Positions 37,888 to 48,732 of a DNA stretch of 64,000 nucleotides are shown piece by piece. The stretch is from positions 129,797-193,796 of the forward strand of contig BLSF01000048.1 in assembly GCA_012862575.1 (NCBI GenBank), written 5' to 3'. Each line of letters starts with the position of its first letter. Within the stretch, counting starts at the first letter, position 1. The notes under the pieces are model-generated. The model saw only the letters and a list, made by a program, of their open reading frames with translations. It did not search any database and was not told the origin of the DNA. The position numbers were made by a program, and so were the translations under genes. Origin of the DNA: Parietichytrium sp. I65-24A (Eukaryota; Sar; Bigyra; Thraustochytrida; Thraustochytriidae).

Positions 37888-40800
37888 ATGTTCAAGCAGG
37901 GCTCCGACGTTTGGTTTCGGGATGACAGCGCGGTGCTCACATGGGACAGGGCCAAGGTCCTCAGTCAGAGCGGGCCGGTCGTGCTTCTGCAGAGCAAAGC
38001 TGGCAAGGAGTTTCAAAAAAATGCCGGCGACATCTTCACTGTCAACGATACCGTAGAGGAGGATATGTGCGCCTTGAAAAGTATTGACGAGCCCAACATC
38101 CTGCAGAACCTGGAGCTTCGGTCCGCCAAGGACAAGCCTTACACATCCATCGGACCTGTGCTGGTCTCCGTGAACCCTCTTCGTGAATTGGACGAAAAGG
38201 AGTATGCGGTCGGAGAGAAACGCGCCTCGGATCGCGCGCATCCTTTCGGGATTGCGGAGATCTCTTTCCAGCAGATGCAGCTCGGGGCCAAGCAACGCAA
38301 GTCGAGCAAATCAGATGACTCACTGGCAAATCTCCCCATCCAAGATCAATCTGTAGTGATTGGCGGAGAGTCTGGGGCTGGGAAGACAGAGGCCAGCAAG
38401 CGCGTGATTCGACACCTTGTGGAGAGATGTCAGAACTTCAGAAATCAGAGCGAAAAGAGTCGCAAAGGCAAGTCCAACGCGCCCAATCCTCTGGAAGAGC
38501 GGCTGCTTCTGGTGAGCCCAATATTGGAGTCCATCGGAAATGCGTCCACTGGACTTAACCACAACTCGTCACGCTTTGGAAAGTACACGAAAATAATATT
38601 TCGGCAAGTAGAAGGCGGTTCATGGCAGCTGGTAGGCGCAAAGATTGAAACTTATCTGCTTGAGCGAAGTAGGGTCGTGTTTCACGCAAATCACGAACGG
38701 GCGTTTCATATCATGCACCAACTTGTGTGCAGTGGTAGCGAGTTTCCAGAGTTAGGGCTGGAGAGTGCGAAGGGAACCTTCAAGTTTGTGGGAGATGCGT
38801 TGAGTGACAAGACTCGAGTGACGAACGATCAAAAGCGCTTCAAAACATTCTTGCAAAGCACCAAGGAGATTGGAATGGAGCAAGCTCACATTCTGGAATA
38901 CCTTCGAGCACTGAGTGGAATTCTTCACCTCGGAAACGTGCTTATTGAAGGCGATCTTGACACGTCTGCGCTCAGTGATGGTTCTTCCGTCAGTGGTTAT
39001 GAGCCTCTGGATCTCACTTGCGAGCTTCTTGGCCTGTCCAAAGACTCGCTCGAGTCGCTCTTCTGCCGACAGGTGGTCAAGGTCCCTGGCGGGCAGATCA
39101 CCAAGGAGCTTGGCGCGTCAGATGCCAGCAACAACCGAAACGGAGTGGCGAAGGCAATTTACTCGTCACTCTTTGACTGGATGGTGGACCAAATCAATGC
39201 AGCGCTTAACATTGAAGGTAGCTCAGAAAGCGATGACACCTTTATTGGCGTTCTGGACATATTCGGGTTTGAAAGCATGCAGGAAAACAACTTTGAGCAG
39301 CTTTTGATCAACTACACGAACGAGGCATTGCAGGATACATTTATCAAGCAAGTCTTCAGCTCAGAGCTAGACCTCTACAGAGCAGAAGGTCTAGTGTTCA
39401 GCGACGAAGACTTCCAGCAACCCGAGAGGAGTGGCGACTGCCTAGCTCTCTTTCACGGCAAGCCCGAAACTCGCGAGCTTGGGCTGCTTTCAACTATTGA
39501 CGAAGTCGCCAAAGCTCCGCAGCCGACTGACGACAAGCTCAACCAAGCCTTCCACAAGCAATTCGCTAAATTTGGAGGCTACGTTCGGCCCCATCCAAAA
39601 GACATTCGAACCGTTTTCATCATTTCTCACTATCCCGGACAGGTCAAGTACAACGTGTCTGGGTTCCTGGAGAAGAATAATGATAGTCTACCGTCGACCG
39701 CACTTCAGGTGCTAGCGCAGTCGTCGAACTCAATCATTGCACAGAGATTTGGTGCTCTGCTCCCCAAAGAGACCCCAGCAGCAGGTAACAAGAGGCGGAA
39801 CGTCTTTGCGGCAAAATCAGGTTCCATCGTTTCAAAGTTTTCGAAGCAAATCGCAGAGCTCATTGAGACCCTCGAGCAGACAAAGTGCTCCTTTATCAGA
39901 TGCGTCAAACCAAACGTCAGCATGCAACGTCCAGAGCGAGGTCCATGGTTTGACAGAGCCTTTGTGCTTGCTCAGCTCCGGTGCCTAAGCATCGCACAGA
40001 CTGCAATGGTTCTCAAAAGCGGTCTTCCCACCAGAATCAAGTACGCCGCGCTTTTAGAAGCCTACGGTGACTCGCTGCCCCCACAAGCCCTCGATATTTG
40101 GCATCGGCTTGGAGGTGGGAACGAGCGCGAATTCACGAAAGCGCTCTTGTGGGCATTTGATGTCCCGAAGACCGCGTACCGGTGTGGTACGACGCGTCTC
40201 TTCTTCCGGTCAGGGCAGCTCTCTATGCTTGATCGAATTCTAGAGGCATCGCGAACTTGGACAAACTCCGCTGAGACCGATCTCCAGTCCAAAGCGGAGC
40301 GCGATTGGGTGGTGAAGCGATTCAAGCTGTACTACGTGAGGCTCCTGTGGAGAAACTGTGTTGCCAAAGTCAACCTTGCCCAATATTTCGTTAATATTCT
40401 TGCCAAGGTGCGAGCACGCGCAAGTGCCGCCTTAAAACTCACCTCGTTCATGCGAATGAGCGTTTGTGTTGCCGAGTACAGACGGAAACGCTCAGCAGCA
40501 GTCATCATCCAGTGCGCTGTGCGCTGCACAATCGCGCTTCGACAAGCGGCTCTACTTGAGCAGGAGCGTCTCGCGAGGAGACGGCAAGAAGAAATTGAGA
40601 GACTTGAACGCGAAGCTCAAGAAAAGGCAAAGGCCGATGAAGAAGAGCGCGTAGCTAATGAGCGCCTCAAGGCTGAGAGGCAAGCTCGTACCAAAGTCTC
40701 GCACAAGCAAGTGCAGGAGGTCGAGATCTCACGGGAGACCGATGAATTTGACGAGGACGAATACATGGTGTACACTGACGAAGAGGAGGAACCAGAGAAG

Positions 40801-41871
40801 AGCGGAGACGAGGAGGAGAAAGCAGCGCTGCCATTGTTGACGATGACGAGCTCTCTTTTCTCATCTCAGCTCAATTCTCCTTCCGAGTGTGGGCAACAAA
40901 TTGCTGAGGGCAGCTTCTCTTTGAAAGAGCGCTCCTGGCGCCAAGTGGTACGCGTGCCTTCTTTTGCGAATCGAAGCCGGAAATTCAATGCAGACCAAGC
41001 ACGCGACCAATCTGAGGCTAGCTTTGTGGACACGGCTTACTCCAAGTCCTTGTCAAAATGTACAAAGATCGCTGACAGACTCTTTGGGATCGACTGCCAC
41101 TCTGCAACGACTGAGTCAATCAAAGAATACGAAGCTGAGGCAGTTGGTCCAGCGAAATGGGAAGTTCTCGCTAAGAGGCTGGCTCACATTCAAGCCGGAC
41201 AGAACCGTGAGGCTGCTAAAGAAAGAGAACAGGCGCATGAAAATGAGATGCAGCTGAAGAAGCTTTTGGGCGAGTCGGAGCAGCGGTGCTGGGAGTTTAA
41301 GGTCCTGGCAGCGGAGCGAGAGGCAAGAATCAATGAGCTTACTTCTGCTCTCATGAAGCGGGAGAGCGATATGCGCTCTCTGTATCAGGCTCAACCTGCA
41401 GCCAATGATGCGGAAATCCGGTCTCGGAATATTAGCGAGTCAGAGAGCCTGGCTTCCATGGTAGAAATCATTCAAAATCAACAGCTTCGCCTGGTTGAAA
41501 TGACGGACAAGATGGATGCTATCAAGCAGAGGTGCGCCGAAGAAACCGGCAGCAAAGAGTACATGGCAAAACTTCTGGACCAAGTCACTTTTGATTTGGA
41601 ACGCGAGCGAACCCAGGCTCAGCGCAACTTTGACTTTTTCCACGTCAAGATTGGCGAGCTAGAACGCGAGATTGAGAAGCGCGACCGAATGGTCGAAGAC
41701 TATCAGCTGCAATTAGCAAAGTGCAAAGGAATGTTGGCTGAATCCCTCTCGGCAAAGCAAGATGGATCTTTCGACGTCTCGTCAAGCACAAATCTGTATG
41801 AGTCTGGGTCGTTTTTCAACTTTAGCTTTGGGGCGAACAAGTCAAAAGGAAACAACCCACCGGTGGCATGA
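37888..41871 (+). CDS. Myosin heavy chain, unassigned class
   Basis: The gene is a single uninterrupted frame for 1327 residues. The N-terminal SH3-like start (GSDVWFRDDSAVLTWDRAKVL) leads into a full motor. It has P-loop GESGAGKTEASK (about 160), switch I NHNSSRFGKY, switch II DIFGFE (457), the LLINYTNEALQ relay helix and FIRCVKPN. The converter region TTRLFFRSGQL is also present. A neck with at least one IQ motif follows (about 870, VIIQCAVRCTIALRQ). Then come a charged helix (890-950), a long low-complexity and acidic stretch, and a predicted coiled coil (about 1085-1300). I see no MyTH4, FERM, DIL or other known tail domain, so the class cannot be assigned; dimerisation through the tail coil is likely. 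Because the motor residues are intact, an active actin-based ATPase is expected. Confidence 0.95.
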   Translation: MFKQGSDVWFRDDSAVLTWDRAKVLSQSGPVVLLQSKAGKEFQKNAGDIFTVNDTVEEDMCALKSIDEPNILQNLELRSAKDKPYTSIGPVLVSVNPLRELDEKEYAVGEKRASDRAHPFGIAEISFQQMQLGAKQRKSSKSDDSLANLPIQDQSVVIGGESGAGKTEASKRVIRHLVERCQNFRNQSEKSRKGKSNAPNPLEERLLLVSPILESIGNASTGLNHNSSRFGKYTKIIFRQVEGGSWQLVGAKIETYLLERSRVVFHANHERAFHIMHQLVCSGSEFPELGLESAKGTFKFVGDALSDKTRVTNDQKRFKTFLQSTKEIGMEQAHILEYLRALSGILHLGNVLIEGDLDTSALSDGSSVSGYEPLDLTCELLGLSKDSLESLFCRQVVKVPGGQITKELGASDASNNRNGVAKAIYSSLFDWMVDQINAALNIEGSSESDDTFIGVLDIFGFESMQENNFEQLLINYTNEALQDTFIKQVFSSELDLYRAEGLVFSDEDFQQPERSGDCLALFHGKPETRELGLLSTIDEVAKAPQPTDDKLNQAFHKQFAKFGGYVRPHPKDIRTVFIISHYPGQVKYNVSGFLEKNNDSLPSTALQVLAQSSNSIIAQRFGALLPKETPAAGNKRRNVFAAKSGSIVSKFSKQIAELIETLEQTKCSFIRCVKPNVSMQRPERGPWFDRAFVLAQLRCLSIAQTAMVLKSGLPTRIKYAALLEAYGDSLPPQALDIWHRLGGGNEREFTKALLWAFDVPKTAYRCGTTRLFFRSGQLSMLDRILEASRTWTNSAETDLQSKAERDWVVKRFKLYYVRLLWRNCVAKVNLAQYFVNILAKVRARASAALKLTSFMRMSVCVAEYRRKRSAAVIIQCAVRCTIALRQAALLEQERLARRRQEEIERLEREAQEKAKADEEERVANERLKAERQARTKVSHKQVQEVEISRETDEFDEDEYMVYTDEEEEPEKSGDEEEKAALPLLTMTSSLFSSQLNSPSECGQQIAEGSFSLKERSWRQVVRVPSFANRSRKFNADQARDQSEASFVDTAYSKSLSKCTKIADRLFGIDCHSATTESIKEYEAEAVGPAKWEVLAKRLAHIQAGQNREAAKEREQAHENEMQLKKLLGESEQRCWEFKVLAAEREARINELTSALMKRESDMRSLYQAQPAANDAEIRSRNISESESLASMVEIIQNQQLRLVEMTDKMDAIKQRCAEETGSKEYMAKLLDQVTFDLERERTQAQRNFDFFHVKIGELEREIEKRDRMVEDYQLQLAKCKGMLAESLSAKQDGSFDVSSSTNLYESGSFFNFSFGANKSKGNNPPVA

Positions 41872-42042
41872 GCTAGGGGCTCTTTTTTGTGTTACTTGTT
41901 ATAACCAACCTGAAACTACTCAATTGTAAAGTCAACACGTTCTCAAGCGAGGGAAAAGTAGGCGAGAATGAAAAGTAAAATTCGTCCTTCTTACATTCAT
42001 TCTCACATTTTTTTTTAAAGGGAAGGAGTGCTTGAAAACATT

Positions 42043-43676
42043 TTACACCAACGCAAAATGGACTAGAGCGTCAACAATGTTTGTGTAAACATAGTCTTTT
42101 GAGGTGTTGGTGCCTCGAACGTAGTGCTGACCATCATAAGAAAGCTCGGGCCGCGACAGCGCCAAAGGAAAGATATCGATAACAGGTATACCAAATGAGG
42201 TCATCACCTTCTTTGCAATGTCGTTCATGGCACGAACTTTGCTCTCCATCTGGAACGTTTTGTATGCCACCAATACACCTTGGTTTAGCTTCGCTGGTAC
42301 GCTGGGCGTCTCGGAAATCCACACGATTCGGTTCGGGTATCGGACCTCATACAGCAAGAATTGTAAAATCTCGATCAGGTTGTGCTCGAACCGCTTATAG
42401 CTTTTTGCAGCAGCCTCCGTCCTAGCCAAGTCATGCGCACCGAAGGCAAGGACAATGCAGTCAAATTCTTTCATTTGCGAACTTCTGGCTCGGAGAATTT
42501 TGAGTGCCGTGGCAGAGTCCATCACCGTTATTCCAAATTGATTTTTGATCCATTGAACTTCGTAGCGAGCGTTGGATTTGGTAACTGGATTACTCTGCTC
42601 ATAAAGGCTCAACTACGTTGCACCAGCCCAATCCCGTGTCAGCTCTCGAACGGCTCAGCACATTGGCAACAAAAATCAAGCCAGACACTTACCTTGTATC
42701 CCGAAAAATGCGTAAGAGTTTCCTCTCCTTTCATCCAATAGCAGTACCGCCAGTACATGCATCGCAAAAGGGAATCGCCGACGAAAAAAAAGTTCTTATT
42801 TGCTACGTCAGATCGCTCATGCTGCGGGAGTGTGCACCTGAATGGTTGCCACTCCGTCTTGCTCTTCCAGTATCCGCTCGAATATTGCTCCGGGTTATCG
42901 CACGGGGCTTTAGGGAGCGGCAGCGGGGTCCCCTCAATCGTGTGCTTTTCCTCGCACACCTTCCGCCCCACATGCTTGACTGTGACATCATACCTGCCGG
43001 GCACAGCCGCAATGAATTTTGCCACATATAACTCTGGATTCGACTCCGACGGGAAAATGTCCAACGGGATCGCAAACGCCGCCCCAGAGTTGGGGTCTTC
43101 AGCTCTGACCCCCGCCCAGAAGAATGGCAGAGACTTTGTGGCGTTCTTGCCATCCTGGCCCTTCGCGACGATGTAAAACTCCACCACATCGCCCACCATC
43201 GCGGTAGCTGGAATGCTGCACGTTGACAGTTCCACGTTCACCTGAGCTTCCACCCGACTAGACTTGGCCTCTGCATCTTCTATCAGCACGTTGTTGCTCG
43301 TCACCTTGTCCACTTCCAACACGTCAAACTCATCGCCCGATTTCGCCATTTCCGACTTGGTCATGCGCGCCACTTGCTCCTGCAGGCCATACAGCTCCAC
43401 ATTGCAATGTTCCAACTTGGCCGCAAAGTCCTTCGCGCGCGACATGAGCCGCTCGTCGCACCTGGGTTCCGGCCGTGTTTCCAGCCCGGGCGACATTTGT
43501 ACGGGTTCTGCTCCGGGAACCGACTGCCCATTGCGCTCCTCGGGCTCGGTCAAAATGCTCCGCATGGCGCTCACCCGCCACAACACCAGCATTACCATCG
43601 CCAGGGCAGCCGCCGCCCATACTCGCCGCGTGTTCATAGGAGCGTTGCGCAGTCGCGCCGCGGACCTGCCAATCAT
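42043..43676 (-). CDS. NXPE/PC-esterase-like SGNH protein, type II membrane, two exons
   Basis: I join 42693-43676 and 42043-42612 (minus), giving 517 residues. The 80-bp intron begins GTAAGT and ends GTAG, phase 0, and interrupts the esterase domain. A basic start and a hydrophobic segment (residues about 20-38) make a type II anchor. A short coiled stalk follows, then a beta-rich Ig/filamin-like domain (about 125-250, VGDVVEFYIVAKGQDG to PGRYDVTVKHVG). The SGNH/PC-esterase domain has block I FFFVGDSLLRCMYWR (Ser302), block III AFGAHDL and the C-terminal D488-x-x-H491 (YDGQHYV). This arrangement is that of NXPE-like and related glycan O-acyl modifying proteins of the Golgi lumen. A glycan or wall-polymer O-acetyl role is inferred, not shown. 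The gene is convergent with myosin. Confidence 0.85.
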
Positions 43677-44692
43677 TTCCAAGATTGGGGTCTGCTTTTC
43701 TGTTAGGATAGCGCAGGCTGTGTCCTCTCAACTCCAACTTTAACTTCAACTTCAACTTGGCTCTCTCTCTCTCTCGTTGTTGTTGTTGTTGTTGTTGTTT
43801 GTTGTATCTCTTCCAGACCGTTTCACCCTCTGTAAATGATGATGATGATGATTGTGATTGCTGTGTTTGGTGAGGGGCCGTTTCCCGGGGGGCGACTGTT
43901 AGATGTTTCTAGCGGTTATCGATAGCGTTGCGCGCCGGTGAGTGGATGCGAGATCGTTCCTGGAACATCGAGGACACCCGTTCGTTCAGGAAAGGGAAGA
44001 GGTTGGTTTGTCTTTGTTTTCGTTAGTGTATACGGTAGTGAATTTTTTTTTGCAAAAAAAGGGAGGTACGTAAGCCGTCCTGGTAATTACGGTAGTGTAC
44101 CGATGGCCTCGGCGCGCTTCACTTGTGTTCATCTTGTTCATGATGGAAGCGCGCTCTTGATGATTGATGGCTACTGATTGGTTGGTTTACTACTCAAATT
44201 CAGAATGCAGAGTTCAGAATTCAGAACATAAAGTGAAGATGGAGCGTGCACATCATGACTCCTTTGGCCAAGCATTTGCTTTTCTTTTTGATTGGAATGT
44301 CATGTTTGTCACTTGCGGGCACTCTCGGATGGCACAGTCTCAGACTGTCCATAGCTGGTGGACTTGTTCTTAGGACATTCAGAATTCAGAATTCAGATGA
44401 TTTACCACAGAGTGAACAAACGGATGCGAGTGTTGCATATCTTCGTTTGGTTTGGGCGCGAAAGACGAGACAAGAGATGACCGGGGAAAACCGCCATTTT
44501 CAATTCGTTACGTGGTTGTTGAAGATAAATTTGATTCGTTGCTTGATTGAAGTATCTGCGAGACCAAACTTGATTTTTTTCGGCGAAACGGCGAGGAAGT
44601 GTTTGATGGATAAAGAGGGAAATCATCCGAGAGACGAAACGGGGGAGAATGGCTGCATTGCGCCGAGAGACTTCCGGTACTCACATTGCGAA
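43677..44692. other. Intergenic region
   Basis: This region has simple sequence near the esterase start (CT and TTG repeats at 43757-43800, ATG repeats at 43837-43851), a CGAGGACACC motif at 43969 and repeated GAATTCAGA words (44200-44400). A 150-codon open frame on the plus strand (44246-44698) has no family likeness, and I do not call it. Confidence 0.55.
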
Positions 44693-45820
44693 TCATAATT
44701 TGGCGGAAAGAGAATGTTGAAGGGCTGCATTGAAATATTGTGATGCCATCAAAGCCCCTCCCATGAATGCAAGTGAATCAAACAAAGCAAACCAGTATGT
44801 TAGCAGGACGATCTGAACCCTCCATTGGAGATCAAAGGACGTGAATAATGTCTGGCAATGTGCCAGCCATTCTCCACTGTGAAGCATCACTTCTTCTAAT
44901 GCGAGTTGGGCGGATAGCTCATTGGTCAGCGCCAGACAAATCAGTCTGGAAAGCATGAAAACCAAGGCCCAAAACGGAAGAACCATGATCGAGCTGAGAC
45001 CGCGGGGTGTTTTGCAATGGAATTGCAGAAGATTGGTCATCTTGCCAAAAACAAAGTTGCTTACGATGGAGCTGATCGACAGGTAGAGATTCATGCCGCG
45101 AAAAATCGCGCCGCACTCTGTTTGCGTGTATTTCGAGCCCCACATTGCCGCCTCGACCTGGAGCTTGAAGTGATCAAAGCCATTCACGATGCGCGAGACT
45201 AACGTGAGTGGCTGGCGCTCTTCATCGATCTTAGCTTTCATGGCAAACCAGAAGCCCACCAAAAAGGCGTACAGGACCAACGCTCTCCACAATTGGAAAA
45301 GAGAATATCTTTTCTTCGCTTTAGCAGAGACCTTGACCTGTTTCTGCACAACAACCTCACCTTCCATCATCTGCAGAACAGCCTGACCTTCCGTCATCTG
45401 TTGTCCCAACATGGAAAATTCATTGCAAGCCTCGCGAAACTTTCTTACGGTCCCCGAGATTTCATCGACCAAATTTTTCACCTCGACATTGTGTGCCAGA
45501 AGTTCAGGGTTTACGATCAGCTCAAGACCGACTAAGGAGATGGAGTCCTCGTCCATGTCTTTTTGCTCAGTTTTGTCGAGGCTCTGCCTCGCCTTGCCAA
45601 AGCACTCGCGAAGACCATGCTCAGAGAGCGCTATGCCGCGGGCTTTGGCCAGTTGCACGAGTTTCGCCACATGCAGAGCACCGTCCTCCTCGTACAAGTC
45701 GAAAACTACGCGCGCATTGCTCGCTTGAATGTCAGTGCTCCGCCTCACTGGCGTCTTCGACCTTGCCCTTCGACTACTTTGCTTGTCGTCTGTCGTGGCA
45801 GCCCTGCTTTGCCTCTCCAT
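44693..45820 (-). CDS. Orphan membrane protein with EF-hand-like N-terminal region
   Basis: This is a 375-residue single-exon protein I do not recognise. Residues 1-30 are basic and Ser/Thr-rich. Residues 37-110 have the look of a degenerate EF-hand pair (VVFDLYEEDGALHVAKLVQLAKARG, then a second helix-loop), but the first loop lacks a full set of Ca2+ ligands. A heptad-like region (about 110-165) precedes a first hydrophobic helix (LWRALVLYAFLVGFWFAM). Two or three further hydrophobic segments follow (around 225-245, 260-290 and 335-365). A membrane protein with a cytosolic sensor-like head is a fair guess. The length, ATG context and clean stop support a real gene. Confidence 0.7.
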   Translation of the reverse strand: MERQSRAATTDDKQSSRRARSKTPVRRSTDIQASNARVVFDLYEEDGALHVAKLVQLAKARGIALSEHGLRECFGKARQSLDKTEQKDMDEDSISLVGLELIVNPELLAHNVEVKNLVDEISGTVRKFREACNEFSMLGQQMTEGQAVLQMMEGEVVVQKQVKVSAKAKKRYSLFQLWRALVLYAFLVGFWFAMKAKIDEERQPLTLVSRIVNGFDHFKLQVEAAMWGSKYTQTECGAIFRGMNLYLSISSIVSNFVFGKMTNLLQFHCKTPRGLSSIMVLPFWALVFMLSRLICLALTNELSAQLALEEVMLHSGEWLAHCQTLFTSFDLQWRVQIVLLTYWFALFDSLAFMGGALMASQYFNAALQHSLSAKL

Positions 45821-48171
45821 TCTTCCCAGTTCCTCGTCGCGTGAGCTCCGAACCCAAGGTCACGTTAAATGCAAAGCTCACAGCTTGCTGTCTGCTCAAG
45901 TTTGGTGAAAGTTTGGTGATTGCTTTAAGCCCAGCCACAAGTTCGGTGTCTGCCGAGTCCAAACTTCATCCCACTCCATCTCCAAGAAACAACCTCAGTC
46001 TCTGTTGCTCTCGTCATTCTTCACAGTCCCCAGTCTCCATGGTACTCGAGTACGAGTACTGGCACTGCGACCCGTGAGATGCTTTTTGCAGCGATTGATT
46101 GATTTTTCAAGATCAAGCACGTTCCGTGTCGTTCAAAAAAGAGAGAGATAATTGGATCATTTGGATCGTCACTCGCGCTTTTTTACTCCCGACTCAATAA
46201 ATGGGTCATTTTGGAATCGTCACTAACGCTTTTTTTACTCCCGACTCAGCTACTTAGTGCGCCACGTTTCGTATTGTTCCTTTTCAGAAAGATAGATGGA
46301 TCATTTTGGAATCGTCACAAACGCTTTTTTTACTCCCGACTCAGCTACTTAGTGCGCAATTACGGTCTTGAAGTACTAGTACGATCGGTGCAGCGGACAG
46401 GCACGCAGACACGAAGACACACAGGACATCTCTTCTCAAGACTCAAATGACATGAGCAGTAGCAGCAGTGGTGGGTTGAAAATTTGATTCAAAGCTTATC
46501 TATAGAGAGACTGATCTACAAGCCTTTCAAACAAGCACAAGTGGCGCAGCCGACATGTGCAAGCCCGTAGGCAAAATGTGGATGTCAGTGAAAACATCCA
46601 TTTCGCGGGTATAGCATGGTATAGCCATCAATGGGAGAAGCCCACATGGAGCCCTTGCACTGCACTGCAATCTTTTTAGCTCCTCAAGTGATGCCATCAA
46701 TTGAAGCCTTGATGTGAACGCATGCAACTGTTTGTTTCTAAGAAAGGATTTACACGACCACGATGCCTTAGTTCATCTTTGACTCGCACAAAGTCAAAGA
46801 AGCGTTCAGCCTCAGGACCAAAACCTCCATGTAGATATCTCACCATGGGAACCAAGAGGGCATGGCGACGTCAACAGAAGAATACAAAAAACAAAACTAT
46901 CTGCAAACGTCTAGTAGATGAAGATCATAATTTATCACAGACAAATTGCTAATATGCGTAAAAAAAATTGGTATACTATCCACCCAGAGGTGGGTTTTGT
47001 GAGGGAGAACATTCACCGGTGCTCAGCCCATCTCAGCCCGCCCCCCACGCCGTTCGCGTGTGTCGTCGGCAACTGCGCATGCATGCGCATGCACCTGCGA
47101 GAGTGCGCGCGTGCGTGTGGATGATGTCTAATTGTAGACTGATGATCCATCCAAGTGGTACGAGACTCTCTGCCTGTACGTGCAGTTTTGTTCGTCGTGC
47201 CACAAAGAGAGTCAGTCATGTGTGTGTGTTCGCCTTCATCTCTCTTGTTCCTCTGTCACTGACAAAATACTTGTGTGATGGTTGAAGATGGTTGAAGTGT
47301 AACTTATCTGCAAAGAGCATCAAACCGCTGCGTAGCCTGTGACCCAGCAGCGCAGAGAGGGGTTTCAACAGTAAATTGCCAGTGAGTTCCTTGATTCACA
47401 GACAGGAATCAGTTGATTGAAAGTACGATCAATCAATGTTGGGAAGTAAAAAGTGATGTCAATTTGTTTGTTTGATTTTGATTATTTTTTTGCAATCTTC
47501 AAAAGCTCTGTTTTGATTATTCCAATTCTCTTTTGTTCTGTTTTCTGGATATTCTCAGGAGTAAAAATTCTTCTATTTCAATCTAAGAGATTATGCACAC
47601 TGTGCACTGCACGCTACGCACGTGCCACTTTAGCTCAGCTCTAGCCTAGCTAGTAACAGGAAATACCTCACTAGGTTTCAAAACGGGCAACAAGGCGACG
47701 CCTTCAGTTTTTGCATGTTTTTGCGCACCTCTGGTTTGTCTGGTACTCAGTGCACAGTACCCGGTATGTATTTGCAGGCAGACTCCGACGAACAAGGAAT
47801 CTCACAGATTAACGAACTAGTCCCAAAAGCATTTTCCGTCCAAACCGTTCTATGACACAACAATAATAATCTTGCTCTCTTGGAGACCTCGCTTTTGTTT
47901 GGCGTTTAGCGTTTATGTGTTTCTTGTGATACGAACGAGAATTCCGTCTCAGGAGCTGACACTGTGCCGGTTCTAAAGTCTGGAAGGCATGCTGCTCTGT
48001 TGGCATCCCAGGCGTATTTTTGTTCGACCTCTTGGCTTCGCCTTTGCCATCGTTTCGCATCCGGAAGTGCAGCCTTTCATTTGCTTTTGGAACAATGTTG
48101 CGCGCTCTTGTGGCGTTGTGCAAAGGGGCCATGTGAGGTAAATCAGATCCAGCGCCTCCGCTCTGGAAAGC
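45821..48171. other. Long intergenic region with a three-copy repeat
   Basis: About 2.3 kb has no supported gene. It has a perfect GTACTCGAGTAC palindrome at 46042-46053, another palindrome GTACTAGTAC at 46373-46382 and a 60-bp direct repeat in three copies between 46154 and 46357. The remaining open frames are short and lack family resemblance. Confidence 0.5.
46154..46357 (+). repeat. 60-bp direct repeat, three copies
   Basis: Copies at 46154-46196 (partial), 46203-46262 and 46298-46357 share GGATCATTTTGGAATCGTCA, then an ACGC and T run, then TACTCCCGACTCAGC. The last two copies extend to TACTTAGTGCGC and are nearly identical. I know of no element with this unit. Confidence 0.85.
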
Positions 48172-48540
48172 ATGACCAGCCAAGAACCCGCGGAACATGT
48201 GCGAGAGTACCTTGCGGGAGGAAATCCCGTGGTTTTGTTGGCGAGCGTTCAAGCTCGCGTTTCGAGGAATGCTGCGTATTGCATAGTGACGTGGGGAATG
48301 CAAGCAGCAGCATTGCTTCAGAATTCAGCCGTCAAACACGCTGTTGTCACCAACCAGAGGGATAATCTCTCGTGGTACAAACTCGTGGATGCTCTGCGCT
48401 CGAGAGTCGCTAAAGCGTTCCTTCGCGTGCTAGAGGACATTGCTCCTCAACAGGGCATCGGCCCGCCTCCGTCGCCGCTGTCGCAACAGTCGAAAGAAGA
48501 GCAGGACTTTGATGCATTTTTTTACATTGATCACTTCTAG
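48172..48540 (+). CDS. Small hypothetical protein
   Basis: This 122-residue frame from an ATG has a plausible amino-acid mix. It has an N-terminal helix-strand region (REYLAGGNPVVLLASVQARVS, then AAYCIVTWGMQAAALLQN), a middle amphipathic helix (LVDALRSRVAKAFLRVLEDIA) and a short acidic Ser/Pro tail. I do not recognise a family. The frames on the opposite strand look like shadows. It lies 192 bp from the end of the convergent JmjC gene. It could be a chance ORF. Confidence 0.35.
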   Translation: MTSQEPAEHVREYLAGGNPVVLLASVQARVSRNAAYCIVTWGMQAAALLQNSAVKHAVVTNQRDNLSWYKLVDALRSRVAKAFLRVLEDIAPQQGIGPPPSPLSQQSKEEQDFDAFFYIDHF

Positions 48541-48732
48541 AACAAGACCAAAGTGTTCGCCATTTCAGCTCGCCTTCGCCGCTGTGGGAGCAGACCGAAG
48601 AAGACAGAGTCTGAACGGAGTTGGAAGAAGAGAGAGTTTAGCGCAGTCCGGTGAAAATCTCAAACAAGTAATCTATATTCTAGGTTTAAAATCAGTTCAA
48701 AGCGAGGCGAAAGACATGGCAAGAGCACAGAG

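Noticed and set aside
44246-44698. 150-codon plus-strand frame
   Set aside because: No family likeness; starts in AGAATTCAG simple words and overlaps the end of the minus-strand gene.
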